Origin: Ciona intestinalis
Taxonomy: Eukaryota; Chordata; Ascidiacea; Phlebobranchia; Cionidae
Direction: 5' to 3'
Length of the DNA stretch: 64,000 bases
Assembly (NCBI RefSeq): GCF_000224145.3
Contig: NC_020169.2
Coordinates: forward strand, 2,344,662-2,408,661
Part shown: piece by piece, positions 1 to 10,499 of the stretch
Position numbering within the stretch: the first letter of the stretch is position 1
Layout: each line of letters begins with the position of its first letter
The notes under the pieces: model-generated
The model's input: the letters and a program-made list of their open reading frames with translations, nothing else
The model's database searches: none
Told to the model about the DNA's origin: nothing
Translations under genes and position numbers: made by a program

Positions 1-867
1 ACTCCCCGTTGTTACGTCGGGGTAAATAACCTCTCGGCCGCAGTATCGGTCAAATGATTCACCAGTGATGCTGCCGCTTGGAAATACGTCAACGTGATCG
101 TAGCAGGCGTCGTCAACTCTACCCTCCAAGTCCATGTATAGACTTTGGTACTGTGTAAAACCATACAATGTTTGCAAATGAGGTACCTACCTACGTAATA
201 AGATTTCGTCATTACAAATATTGTTACAAGCGCTTACCGCAATGACTTGTCCCGGGCCAGCAACTATCTCGTATACGCAGGTGACATCTAATGTGTAGTT
301 GTACAAGGGAAAGTTGGGACTAGCTATCCTGCCATTTAAAACACCAATAACTTCCTTGTCACAAGTCCCTCGTATTCCAGTCGCTAAAAATAAATTAGGA
401 TATTAAGGTAAGCTGGGGTAAGATGGGAAATGCTTTTATTTACACAAAATTATAGAACCGTAACCCCACAACTCTAAAAATAATTGTTAGTTGTTTAAAA
501 CACGATATATATAACGATATCCCATATTACCCCACAGTATTATATACTGCTTATTAAAATATGTTAATTATATTTTGTTTGGTCAAACTCGACTTCAATT
601 TATTAATTTACATATAACCTTACACGTTATTTCAATGTGGAAAACAGGTTTGGCAGCCAAAACATCGAAATAGAATTAACGCCGTTAACCGCCAAATTAT
701 TTAGTCATATTAATTTATCATTTATAATCCTAACCGGTTTAGCTTGACATGCTGATTTATTGTACAGTTTACTCACGTTTTGTTTCTGAATGCTGTAATG
801 ACTGAGACGCTTGCGCTGAAATTGCCATACTACACCCGATAATAATGCAAATCCAAAATCCACGCAT
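1..867 (-). CDS. Secreted CUB-domain protein, N-terminal part (gene runs off the window)
   Basis: Three minus-strand exons fit together in phase: 867-777 (ATG at 867), 383-238 and 150-1. The first encodes a signal peptide (MRGFWICIIIGCSMAISAQA) and a short linker. The second gives the first half of a CUB domain (RGTCDKEVIGVLNGRIASPN, then FPLYNY and VTCVYEI). The third gives the second half (YMDLEGRVDDACYDHVDVF, then FDRYCG). CUB domains are extracellular beta-sandwich modules; the family's C...SPNFP...C and YDxVxV...RYCG landmarks are all present. Junctions show GTGAGT and GTAAGC donors with TTTTTAG and ACACAG acceptors. Exon 3 is still open at base 1, so further domains and the stop lie outside. 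Intron 1 carries a diverged MITE copy. Whether the full protein is a protease, a matrix protein or a receptor cannot be told. Confidence 0.72.
413..541 (-). mobile_element. Diverged MITE copy in CUB-gene intron 1
   Basis: Begins GCTGGGGTAAGATGGGAAAT and ends CCCATATTACCCCACAG, with the family's interior words ATAGAACCGTA and GTTTAAAACACGAT in reverse order. This is the most diverged copy in the window. Confidence 0.6.
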
Positions 868-1586
868 ACTTAGGGGACGTTAGCGATACTTTGATAGCAT
901 TAATGCAGACGACCGACTGATGTTACCAGTTTAACGGGCCAAGGTTATATTTTATGCCAAACAGATTTTTGCGGCAGATCTATTGATGCGCCGGAGGGCC
1001 TTTGTACTAAAGTGTGTTGGCCGTATATCCACGATGGTGCCATACAGGCGACCAACGTCATAGACCTAATTTGGGGTCTTTACCTGAAGAAGGAAACTGT
1101 TCAATCAACCCAAAATGTTTTTGAAAAAAAGCTTGTATTTTGGTATAACATAAAACGAGTTGGTTACTTTAAGCGGTTTCTGATTCATCGTGTTTGGCTG
1201 CGCAAATCTGACGCACAAGCATGCTAAAACGGGATTAGAAGTTCGTCTTAAAATAGCACGGAAATTTCGGGCTTCTCATTAGTAAAACGGTTAAGCAATC
1301 TGACAGTTATTTCTCTTCGATGCTAAAGGCCACGAGGCCGAAATTAATTTGCGTCCGATTTGACGCACGCGGTTTGACATTCAAGGTACAGGGTAGTACG
1401 GCAATGTGGCATTTCTTGAAGTACCTGTTTGGGATACTCTCGGACAATGGCATTCAAATGAACATCCGCTTTCGTAGAAAAGGATTTATTAAAGAGTTGC
1501 ATTCATTCATTATGTTGTTGCAATTATTTAAAAACTTTCTTTGTGTTTTCGATCAAATGTGTTGTTTCCCTTCACGAAATATACAC

Positions 1587-1760
1587 CTTTAGCACATCAT
1601 AACGTTTAAATATCCTGATCGTGTTTAAAACCATTAACAACGGTCTATGGGAGTTGTGAGAATACGGTTTTATAACTTTTTAAATATTCTTTTTTTTACG
1701 ACCGAATGGGACAGGAACATAGAATGAAAAGATGTCCCATCTTCCCCCATCCTAGTATAT
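1587..1760 (+). mobile_element. MITE copy (GGTGGGGGAAGATGGGACAC family)
   Basis: Contains ATCCTGATCGTGTTTAAAAC, CGGTCTATGGGAGT and the right end GATGTCCCATCTTCCCCCAT. The left terminal repeat is degraded. Confidence 0.75.
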
Positions 1761-2340
1761 TGTTCTTATTAAAAGGGTGCAAATGAATCCAATCTTAAAA
1801 ACCAACTTCCAAACGAAAGGTAAATGTTCCATATACAATTAGTTAAGCAACTGTATACCCAATAAAGTCTAATATAGCGTTACAGCAAACGTTATTCATT
1901 TGATATTACAGACATTGCGAAACAATACAATTACTATACGTTATGCACCTGTCAATGTATCACCGGAACGGCAATTGTTGTAATTTATAGATGCACAATA
2001 TATTAGATGCAGTATGTGGATCTGCCTGAAGAGGAAATCCTAAATTATAATACGGGATCATTAGACGCAATAGATACTGCTGTTTCTTTCTTCAGTTATA
2101 TAGAAAATGTGTTGGATGTTTTATTACTATGGGAATTAAACATTAAATTTAGTCTTTCATGCTCGCTTATTGAGAATTTGTACGATTGCTAATTAAATGT
2201 TTATAGCAGGAAATGCACTCTTAACAATATAGCTAGCTTCGTATATTGTATTAATACAATGAGTGAAAAGACTGGATTACAATGTATCATGCATAAACAT
2301 ATGGATTTTGAGTCGCAGGTAAACCTAGTTTAATTGTATG

Positions 2341-2537
2341 TACAGTAGGGTGGGGGAAGATGGGACACCTTTTCATTCTATTTTCTTGTCCCATTTGGTA
2401 GTAAACAAAGAGCGTTTAAAAGGTTATAGAACCGTATCCTCGCGATTCCCATAGACCGTTGTTAATTGTAAAAAAAAAAACACAATCGGAATGTTTGGCT
2501 ATATATGTGCTAAAGGTGTCCCATTTACCTTACAGTG
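2341..2537 (-). mobile_element. MITE copy, near full length
   Basis: Starts TACAGTAGGGTGGGGGAAGA and ends AAGGTGTCCCATTTACCTTA. The interior matches the other copies in reverse orientation. It lies directly before the putative first exon at 2582. Confidence 0.8.
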
Positions 2538-2581
2538 CCATAAAAGCCAAATCGGTGCTTATACGTTCTTGTGTATTACAG

Positions 2582-3646
2582 GAACAATGGTTACCTCACC
2601 GACCACGAAGCACAGTGGTGCTTTACGCCTTGATGATCACCATTTTACTGAACTTTTTGTTTGCTTGTTTCATTTGGAAAAATATGCCGAACAGTTTAAA
2701 AAGTATGTTATTTTTGGTAAATTTGATGTGCAGAAATTTTGAAATGTAAATTCACAGATAACTTGGGAGAACCAGACCGCCTGCAAGTTACGCTCATACC
2801 ATGCTCACAGTGGATACACAAGTACGGGTCGTGTAAGTGATACCCAACTTGTTTGTTTTGTAAATGCTTTGATAAAATTTTTACCTATGCTTTAATATAA
2901 CAAAAGAAGCTATTGAGTACCTGTATCTATTAAAAAACACTCGCGTAGCCGAGCAACAACAGTCGTTATAGGACGCGCGGTATTTTGTTTTACTCACCGC
3001 GTGTCCGCTAAGGCCATATATGTAACGCTAATAGTTACCACATATAACTTTGTGGGCAATGGTTTTTAATTTAAATAACCCGAAGTGACCACCAAGTTTG
3101 AGCAATTTCAATTAAGTGCCATGCCCAAGGCCAATGGTGGTAGCGTCGAGCTTTGAACTCGTAATCTCATCTAACCATTGTGCCACGGCGCCCGCACCTT
3201 TGATATGAAAAAGTAATTACATCGTCTTTAATTTCTATACAGTGCGGCTGCATGGTGGAATGCATTTCATATCAGCTTTTCAAGAAGTAGAACCAATTCC
3301 AAGCACCGAAACTTTCATGGCTGAAAATCAACTGCGTCACTTCTTCTCCCGTTATTACGTAAAAGTTTTTTTCTCCAACCTGGATTTTGAAGATTTTACT
3401 GAAATCTTACAACTTACATTGTGTGTTCGTCAGCTAGGAGTCGATCCCGGTAACTTCTTTAAAGAGTTTTTTGAACATGACTTTACTATCTCGGAACGTA
3501 AAGCATGGTTGAATGATGCATTGAACAGTCCTACTGTGGGTAGCTTCCAAGAGAAAGTAACAGAGTGTCACAGAAATTCTAAAACACACACAGACTACGA
3601 ACAAAATGGAGTGCGTGTAACTGACGAGGTGCCTTTTTGTTTTTAA
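2582..3646 (+). CDS. Unrecognised small secreted or single-pass membrane protein
   Basis: Predicted gene, family unknown. Three exons join in phase: up to 2702, 2758-2832 and 3243-3646 (stop 3644-3646). Exon 1 can start at ATG 2633 and would give a hydrophobic leader (MITILLNFLFACFIWKN). It is also open back to a TTACAG acceptor at 2581, which would make the same segment an internal transmembrane anchor. Exon 2 reads NLGEPDRLQVTLIPCSQWIH. Exon 3 adds about 134 residues, including LRLHGGMHFISAFQEVEP, HFFSRYYVKVFF, and WLNDALNSP. Intron 1 would be about 55 bp, short but plausible for this genome. The long open last exon and consistent phases support coding; the start and the function are open. 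Confidence 0.4.
3035..3195 (-). mobile_element. tRNA-derived SINE copy
   Basis: On the minus strand it starts GGGCGCCGTGGCACAATGGT with a B-box-like AGTTCAAAGCTCG, then the body words GGCATGGCACTTAATTGAAA and CCCACAAAGT. It lies in the predicted second intron of the small secreted gene. Confidence 0.7.
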
Positions 3647-4009
3647 CCCCTTGTGGTTTTTAACGTGTTTATAAAGACGGTTTACCTAAATCGAACATAA
3701 AATCTGAACGTTATAACATACCATACAGTGAGTATTCTGATATAGATACAAATTTTGATACAACACACATACGAAGTACAATTTCGTCGATTGTATGGCA
3801 GTTTGGCCAACTCGTCGCTGTCAACCATTTTAAATTGTGTGACGTAATAAACTATGCAAACAAGTAATATTGCTTCAATTTTCCAAAATTAGGCTTCCTA
3901 AGCTCTTTTCTCACATTGCATGCAGTACGTAAGTGTGGTGAATGTGGCGCTTCACGTAGCATTGCAGAGAGCATTTGCAGCGCACGAATGACGTCATCAG
4001 CTTCGTCGG

Positions 4010-4270
4010 ATTTAGCTACACTTCATTTCCGGTTCAGTTCTGACGATGCAACCCGTCAGGCTTCTCACGAAAATAACATTTCTCGTGCTGATGTGCTGAA
4101 ACTAATTACGTCCCAAGTGATTGGATTTCCGCTGTGGACTTGGGCTGCAGGTGGCCAAGGCTTATCCTGCCCTACAGTTTGATGTTAACTGGAAAGGACA
4201 ACTTTGTTGACAGCAGTATAGTTTTCCAGATGGTACCGCACGATCCGAAACGATTTGTTTTTGCACGGTA
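4010..4270. repeat. Duplicated segment, copy 1 (partner at 9500-9770)
   Basis: Shares the block GTGATTGGATTTCCGCTGTG and, further on, CCGAAACGATTTGTTTTT with the partner copy, in direct orientation. Flanking blocks such as GACGATGCAAC also match. The reading frame ADVLKL-TSQVIGFPLWT is kept in both copies, so either a fragment of a dispersed element or an old exon duplication is possible. Confidence 0.6.
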
Positions 4271-4477
4271 TCGCATGCAGAAAATACCTTTAGAAAGCAA
4301 GGTATTTGGTTTTAGGGTCAATTCCTGTCCAGGGTTGTCAGTTTACCGGAAAGTTGTTTTTCCTATTAAAGGTAAACTATGCCAAAGTGCCCTTAGAAAT
4401 GTCACCCCGCACGTCATTTAATGTTTTACACACGTATGCTCATTTGTGTTGCAGGTGGTCATTTCATCATCGTTAAT

Positions 4478-4680
4478 ATAGTATAGGCTGGGGGGGTATA
4501 GGCGGGACACCTTTATCACATAATATCCAAATATCCTGATCGTTTTCCAAACAATTAACACAGGTGTATTGGAGTCGTGAGGTTACAGTTTTATAATTCT
4601 TTGAATGTTTATTGTTTACTACCAAATGAGACGAGAAATAGAATGAAAAGGTGCCCCATCTCCCCCGACTCTACTGTATA
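4478..4680 (+). mobile_element. MITE copy, full length
   Basis: Left end TATAGGCTGGGGGGGTATAG, right end GGTGCCCCATCTCCCCCGAC then TCTACTGTATA. Interior AATATCCAAATATCCTGATC and TTGTTTACTACCAAATGAGA match the family. Confidence 0.8.
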
Positions 4681-4977
4681 ACAAGTTACAACACGTGTTA
4701 CGTATATAAGCAAAAATAGTCGCTTTGTGATATTTCGTTTCTTTTATATTGTATTTAAATCTACAATACGGAGGAATAAAATATTCAGATAAAGGAAAAG
4801 TTATCAAAACTTTTACATTTACTCCCAACCTCTTACAAATAAACGCCCTGTATTATGTTTGACGTTTTTGTTTAAAAAGCTCTAAAGAATACAATTGCAC
4901 AGTAGCACATACGTATGGTGAGTGCTTACGAAAGCTATTGACTTTTATTATAGTCCTTAACAGGAGCTGCTACTGCC

Positions 4978-5004
4978 ATATATATATATATATGTATATG
5001 TATA
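4978..5004. repeat. TA-rich microsatellite
   Basis: Run of TA dinucleotides with two TG interruptions. Confidence 0.8.
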
Positions 5005-5799
5005 TTGTAAACATCTTTATTGGAAAATGTCTTGGTCGCAACCTTGAAATTCCATAATTATTTCTAACAATTGTACTTAAGAGTGGTTAACATTGTGTGT
5101 ATTAGCAACCTAAAACAAAGTCCGCCTTTAAACCGGTGTCACCTGATGCCAGGTCACGTGTACGAGTGTACATGACATTCGGCACATATAGAAGCGTGCC
5201 ACGTTTGGCTGTTACCGCCCAGCAATTTTCCTAACGAAATTTCCCAATTACCGTGAAAAGCGCCACCGAGTACAAACGCGTCAAAAACTAACCTTTGCGT
5301 TTCATTATTTGTTTTTATTTTTTTTAGAAAGTGGTTTATTTTAACAAAGCTGTTAATATTTAAACCCCGGAATTTCCAAAGGTTCCTACGCTCCATAGAC
5401 AGATGTATAGAAAACACGCCCAATCCCTCTCTGATTGATTGAATTAAAACGATGCGGTATAGTTTATTGGTTGAGGCTCTCTACCGTGCGGGTGTCGTCA
5501 TCCTGACGTCATCAAGCTTGAACATGGCAAAAGTCACGTATATATGTATATTTCATGGGAACGATTACCGTGGTGTTAAGTAAAGATAAAACAGAGACGA
5601 TTATATTGATTCTAGACCGCAAGTCGGTTTCATAACGGTTGGTGCGGCGGTAGTACATCGTCGGTTAAACCCGGCTTCAATCCGAGTCAACCTAATTACC
5701 GAGGGTGAAGGTAGGCCTACTGTGGAAAGTACGAAAAAGCTCATTTAGAGAAAAAAATGCGATTCTGTATTTCAGGAACTGCTTTCATGTAAAGAACCC

Positions 5800-7510
5800 A
5801 CACAGCAATCAGGATACGCAGATTAGGAAAAGGAAGACTACCAGCAAAAATCATTCAATATGAGCGTGATTGGTTCTACATTCCGAAGTGTTCTCAGTGC
5901 ATCTAATTTATCGAAATCCATAATCAACAAGCGAGCTGCTTTTACTGGAAAATCAACTACAAGCTCCGATCCACCGGAAAAAAACAAAAACAAGCAATGT
6001 TTAAGTAAAAAATGTCAACCATCCAGAGCTGCAAGTAGTGGAACAGCGGCAGCAGGGGTTCCCGAAAGCCCGCCAGTAATCTGTCGTCCCTGCCAGCCCT
6101 CCGACCGTGATGCGATGATCGACTTCATGTCCACGAGGTTTGTCACGAGAGAACCTCTTATGAAAGCTATCGGTGCCACCCCAAACAACAGCAGTCTCTT
6201 TGTCGAACATTGTATTGATGTAAGTAGAATTTCATATTGAAATTATCAGTAGTAGGTAAATGTACATATCTTTGTAAAAGTTTTTTTTTCGTTTGCCTCC
6301 ACGAATGCATTCAATATACACGCGTTTGAATAGTTTGGTAGGCTTCTCTGACGCACGGTTATGTATAGTATCCCACGCCATGTAAACAACAGGTGTCGGA
6401 CGCTAATTGTGGAATTTAAATATTTCCTTGACACTGCATTGAAACGCTTGGCATAGGAAGCAATTGGCGTTAAATAACGATGGGCACAAACGCGTCTTTT
6501 CTCTTTAATTCACATTCGCGAGTGCGTTGCAGGTGCATAAAAAATAAAATTCAAACTTTTGTTCTATTTACAGGAATCGATTTTACAAGGAGCTTCTTTT
6601 CTGGCACTTGACAGTGAGACTGGCAGAATATGTGGCGTGAGACTTAATGGAGTCGGTCCACCAAGCCCATTAGAGAAAGAATGCGATTTTGGGACCACCA
6701 TCAATGCCATTCCAAAGGTGGGTGTTTTATCAATAACTCTCTTATTTTTTTATATAATTGACAGGTAATCCATTTTAAAACCAGGACTAAGCGTTTGTTC
6801 TAACTCTGCATCAAATATTAATGCGAATAAAGCTAACGTCTATCTTTTCCTGTTACAGTTTTTAGATGACGTCGAAGGCGACATGGCCAGCTTGCTCAAT
6901 ACTGATCAGTTCATGCGACACATCGCCATCTGTGTGGAGCAGAGTTCGTCCCAATGCGGCATTGCAACCCAACTGATGATCATGTCTGTTCAGTTCGCCA
7001 AGCAGGAGCAGTTGAAGTATTTAACTGCGATGTGTAGCTGGAGCCTTCCGTACAAACTCTCGCTTAAAATGGGCTTCAAAGTGGTGCGTGAGATCTCATA
7101 CTCTGACTACGCGAAGAATCACGCTCATCCCTCAATGGTTCAACGGTTTATGGAATTGGCGAAAAAAGAGGAAGCTGCCAGAGTTATGGTTCGTGACTTA
7201 TAACTTGACACGGAATTCTATCACACAAAAAAAGCACTTTCCATTAATACAACGCCTTCTTGCTTTACAAACGACCAACCATACGTGTTCATGTTTTGTC
7301 TGTAATTAATACCACTCTCAGGAATCTTTTTGTTATTTATTCTTTCTGCTTCGAGATATTTGTTACTATTTATTAACTATGTTCCATTTTTGTTGTTATT
7401 GTAAATTTGCCTTTAAATTTCAGTATTGCTGTCAAGAGTCGACCCCTGCCACGAACAGTATATACCCCCATTAAAAAGTTAACAACATTTTTGACATTTT
7501 CTGAAGTCGT
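5800..7510. repeat. Left arm of a large inverted duplication
   Basis: Matches the reverse complement of about 10500-12175. Homology covers the 5' flank (CAGCAATCAGGATACGCAG against CAGCAATCAAGACACAG), all three exons, both introns and, more weakly, the 3' flank as far as AACAACATTTTTGACATTTT. Arm ends are approximate. Confidence 0.85.
5860..7203 (+). CDS. AANAT-like GNAT N-acetyltransferase, copy 1
   Basis: Exons 5860-6219, 6574-6717 and 6859-7203, all phase 0, give 282 residues. The fold resembles arylalkylamine (insect dopamine-type) N-acetyltransferases of the GNAT superfamily, which move acetyl from acetyl-CoA to a small amine. Recognisable stretches are QPSDRDAMIDFMSTRF followed by EPLMKAIG (N-terminal strand and helix), FLALDSETGRICGVRLNG (central strands), and HIAICVEQSSSQCGIATQL around residues 189-207, which stands where motif A (Q/R-x-x-G-x-G/A) binds the CoA pyrophosphate; here it reads SQCGIA. 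LPYKLSLKMGF is the C-terminal motif B region. The first ~75 residues are basic and Ser-rich without acids and could be a mitochondrial presequence (inference). The substrate is unknown. The paralogue at 10777-12112 is inverted and almost identical. Confidence 0.85.
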
Positions 7511-10499
7511 TTCGGCTTGCTCGGCACGCGACTGGCCGAGCAACATTTCCGCCAATTGATGTCAATACTTACCGAAGTGAATTTTAATTCCAGGTCTTAA
7601 TTTTGGTCGACCAATTCAAGTCACAAATCGTGGAAAAAGTTATTGCCATTTTTCAGTATTGTTTATCATATTTATTTACTTAAATGCAACAGGCACCCTT
7701 TTGACTGACACTTTTTCACACTCTTTTTATCCATAGCGTGTTATAACAAATGTTAGTTTACTGTTAGTCTCTTCTCTTCATTCTTTAAATAACATGTGGC
7801 TATCGCTTTTCTGTAGATATTTATTCTGGTTTATTTTTAAAATGTACGCCAAATGTATATACCGAATAAACCAAATCTTGAAATATTGTGGGTTACGGGG
7901 TAGATGGCGCGCTCAAGCACATATTATTGTCCTATATGCATCAATATATATATGCGGTTCGTAAACCATGTGCTATTTGAGCGACTTGCACATGGGTGGG
8001 TTAAAATATACATTTAAATTCTTGTTTAGATTAATCAATAATTTTGTATCGTGAGTACACGCAAATTACACGAAATTATATTGTACTCTTTAAAAATTTT
8101 GATGGCTTTGGGAAGCGCTTTGTTAGAGCGTGAGCGAATAAACTTTTATAAAAGTAATTCATCTTGCCCTGCCCTACACGATAACTATATGGGACACACC
8201 GTTCTCAACACATAATGTGTCATGTATGGGTATATTTATAACGAGACAATTACTGCTCATATACTTTTATATATTGACATCCGCGCATTAACCAAACTTA
8301 ATATCTATAAAATGCACGCGAACGGAAGTCGGTTTACATTTTAAAGAGCTAATGGGTCACGTACTTAAAGGTCATTAACATTGCTAGATGTCACACATCA
8401 TCCGTTTTGTCCGAAAGTGCAATGCCCTCATCTGACTAAACGTGGCTGCTGATGACAAAAAGCTATGACGAAATGTACACACGTGAATCAGGTTTCGAAT
8501 GCTTATAGAAAGTTTACGTATATAGGAGAAAGCGGATATTCATTTGCATGCTTTCGACGGAGACACTGTTTAACAGGCCCTTCGAAAATTTAAAAGCCAC
8601 ATTTTATACAACTTTCAAAAGTTTCAATTGCGAATGTCAAACTTTGTGTCAAATGGACGAAAATTAATTTTGGCGCCATATGTTGTGGTACAAATGAGAA
8701 ATAGTTTCTAGATTGCTTACTGTGTGCACTTCTATAAAAAGAACTCGAAATTCCGAGCTATTTTCAGAAGTTCAGAACCTTGATTTAGATTGGTAGACGC
8801 ACTCTCTTTCAACAAACACGTTGAGTCACAAACTGCAAAAGTGAATCAGTTTGAAATTTTACCGTACAGCCTCCGCTAGGTATACTGCTATGCAGCAAAA
8901 CAAAATGGTGCATGCGTGTTTGGGTGATGTGCCATTCTCCTCTACAAACAGATGTATCATTAAAAAGACTAATTTAATGACAATCAATATAATATATGTT
9001 TATTGACAAACGGTAGAACATAGAGGTAGAAGTATTGGCTGCACCACTGACACACGCCGAAGTGGTGGGGCAACTTCAGCTGATTTATGTACAAAAAAAT
9101 TAATTGCACACTGTTAATTGTCCACCCCACGTCACAGAAGTATTACGTACTGGTACTGTGCCATATGCTTATTCACCAACTGTGGAGAAACGAACATATT
9201 GTTCAGCTGTTTACTTCTAACTTTGGCGCCATAGGTTGTGCTGCTATTACTGAGTGTCATTAGTCGGACGCCGTACTATGGTAACATGCGCTGGGTAAAA
9301 ACATGGTCAGGCGGCTTGAAGTACCGAAAAACACAGTATTAGAACACGTTACAACAAAATGTTATATGGTGCAATTATGCAGTATAAATGTTTATTGTTG
9401 CGAAGAAATCTGGCGTAATAAGCCAGTCGTCTTAATATAAATTTTAAGCTTTTAAATAGTGGACTGAAATTTAACTCGTAACTTTATAACGCATTCAGAT
9501 TTAAGTTCCGGTGCATATTGAGACGATGCAACTAGTCAGCCTTACGAAAATAACAGTTCTTGCCTCGTATAGCGGATGTGCTAAAACTAATGACGTCTCA
9601 AGTGATTGGATTTCCGCTGTGGACTTGTTTTGCAGGTGACCCGAAGTCTCATACACTTTGTTGTCTCATATTGCAAACAAAACAACAATACTGTTGGCTA
9701 CCAAATTGTCATGCAGCTGGTACTTACATAAGTTGTTACGAAACGATTTGTTTTTCGTAAAATTTTGCTTGTAGGTTCTCATAATGAACACCATTGAAAT
9801 ATGTAAATTTGCACTGCACAACTAACAATTAAAAACAAAATTATAACCATTTCGTAACGCATGGTGATTTTGCAATACTCAAATCATAGATATCATAAAA
9901 CAATGGTGGTGAATAATATTTGAAGCACAGATGTCACCAAAGTTAGATACCTATGCATATATATGTTTAGGTATCTATGATGCGATTCTTACAAATGGAG
10001 CAACAAAAAATGATCCCAATGTTGGACCAGTCATTTTACCGAAAACTAATTTTCAAAATAAACATTGGCTACCCTATTGTTCCAATGCCAAACAACCCTT
10101 ATAAATGTCAAAATTTTCCAAACTACAAGGCTGATTTTTCCAGCCTTATGGCAACATACGTCAAAGCATATACGTACTATTAGGTAGGCCTACATATGCT
10201 TTTATAAAGCCGTAGGTATAGGAACAAAGCTGAATAGTCAGACATTGGAATTCTATCTTTTAAGTCAACACATATGTAGAATAGTTTGTCATTTTTTATT
10301 TCGCAAGTATATTTGGCATAATAAACAATAACAATAAGTTAAAACGAAACTGCAAATCGGCGGAAACACGAAAACAAACGCATTTATAGTGACCGATAAC
10401 AAAATAAATATTTAAAAATGGAATGGCATTGACGATCTGTTCGCCATTTGGCTGGAATTGCGATTGCATTTAACCAAAACTGTGATTCTTCCGTCAAAA
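7511..10499. other. Spacer between the inverted acetyltransferase genes
   Basis: About 3 kb of AT-rich sequence with no gene I can support. It holds copy 2 of the direct duplicated segment (9500-9770). The open frames at 9560-9760 and 9977-10183 lack splice context. Confidence 0.55.
9500..9770. repeat. Duplicated segment, copy 2 (partner at 4010-4270)
   Basis: Same blocks in the same order and orientation as copy 1: AGACGATGCAAC, GATGTGCTAAAACTAATGAC, GTGATTGGATTTCCGCTGTG, then ACGAAACGATTTGTTTTT. Gaps between the blocks differ, so the duplication is older than the acetyltransferase one. Confidence 0.6.

Larger units (their letters stand above)
868..2581. other. Intergenic stretch with two MITE copies
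   Basis: Between the CUB gene start and the small secreted gene. It holds two MITE copies (about 1587-1760 and 2341-2537). Open frames at 1012-1227, 1320-1592 and 2007-2192 have no homology I recognise and no convincing splice partners. Nothing else is supported. Confidence 0.6.
3647..5799. other. Intergenic stretch, no gene supported
   Basis: Holds one copy of a duplicated segment (about 4010-4270), a full MITE (4478-4680), a TA microsatellite near 4978-5004 and a weak tRNA-like patch near 5630-5700. Open frames at 3916-4182, 4134-4421 and 5154-5423 look like chance. Confidence 0.55.

Noticed and set aside
1012-1592. Two plus-strand frames of 71 and 90 codons
   Set aside because: Unusual composition, no splice context and no resemblance to known proteins.
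5630-5700. tRNA-like patch (GGTTGGTGCGGCGGTAGTAC, CCGGCTTCAATCCGAG)
   Set aside because: No convincing cloverleaf; at best a worn SINE head.
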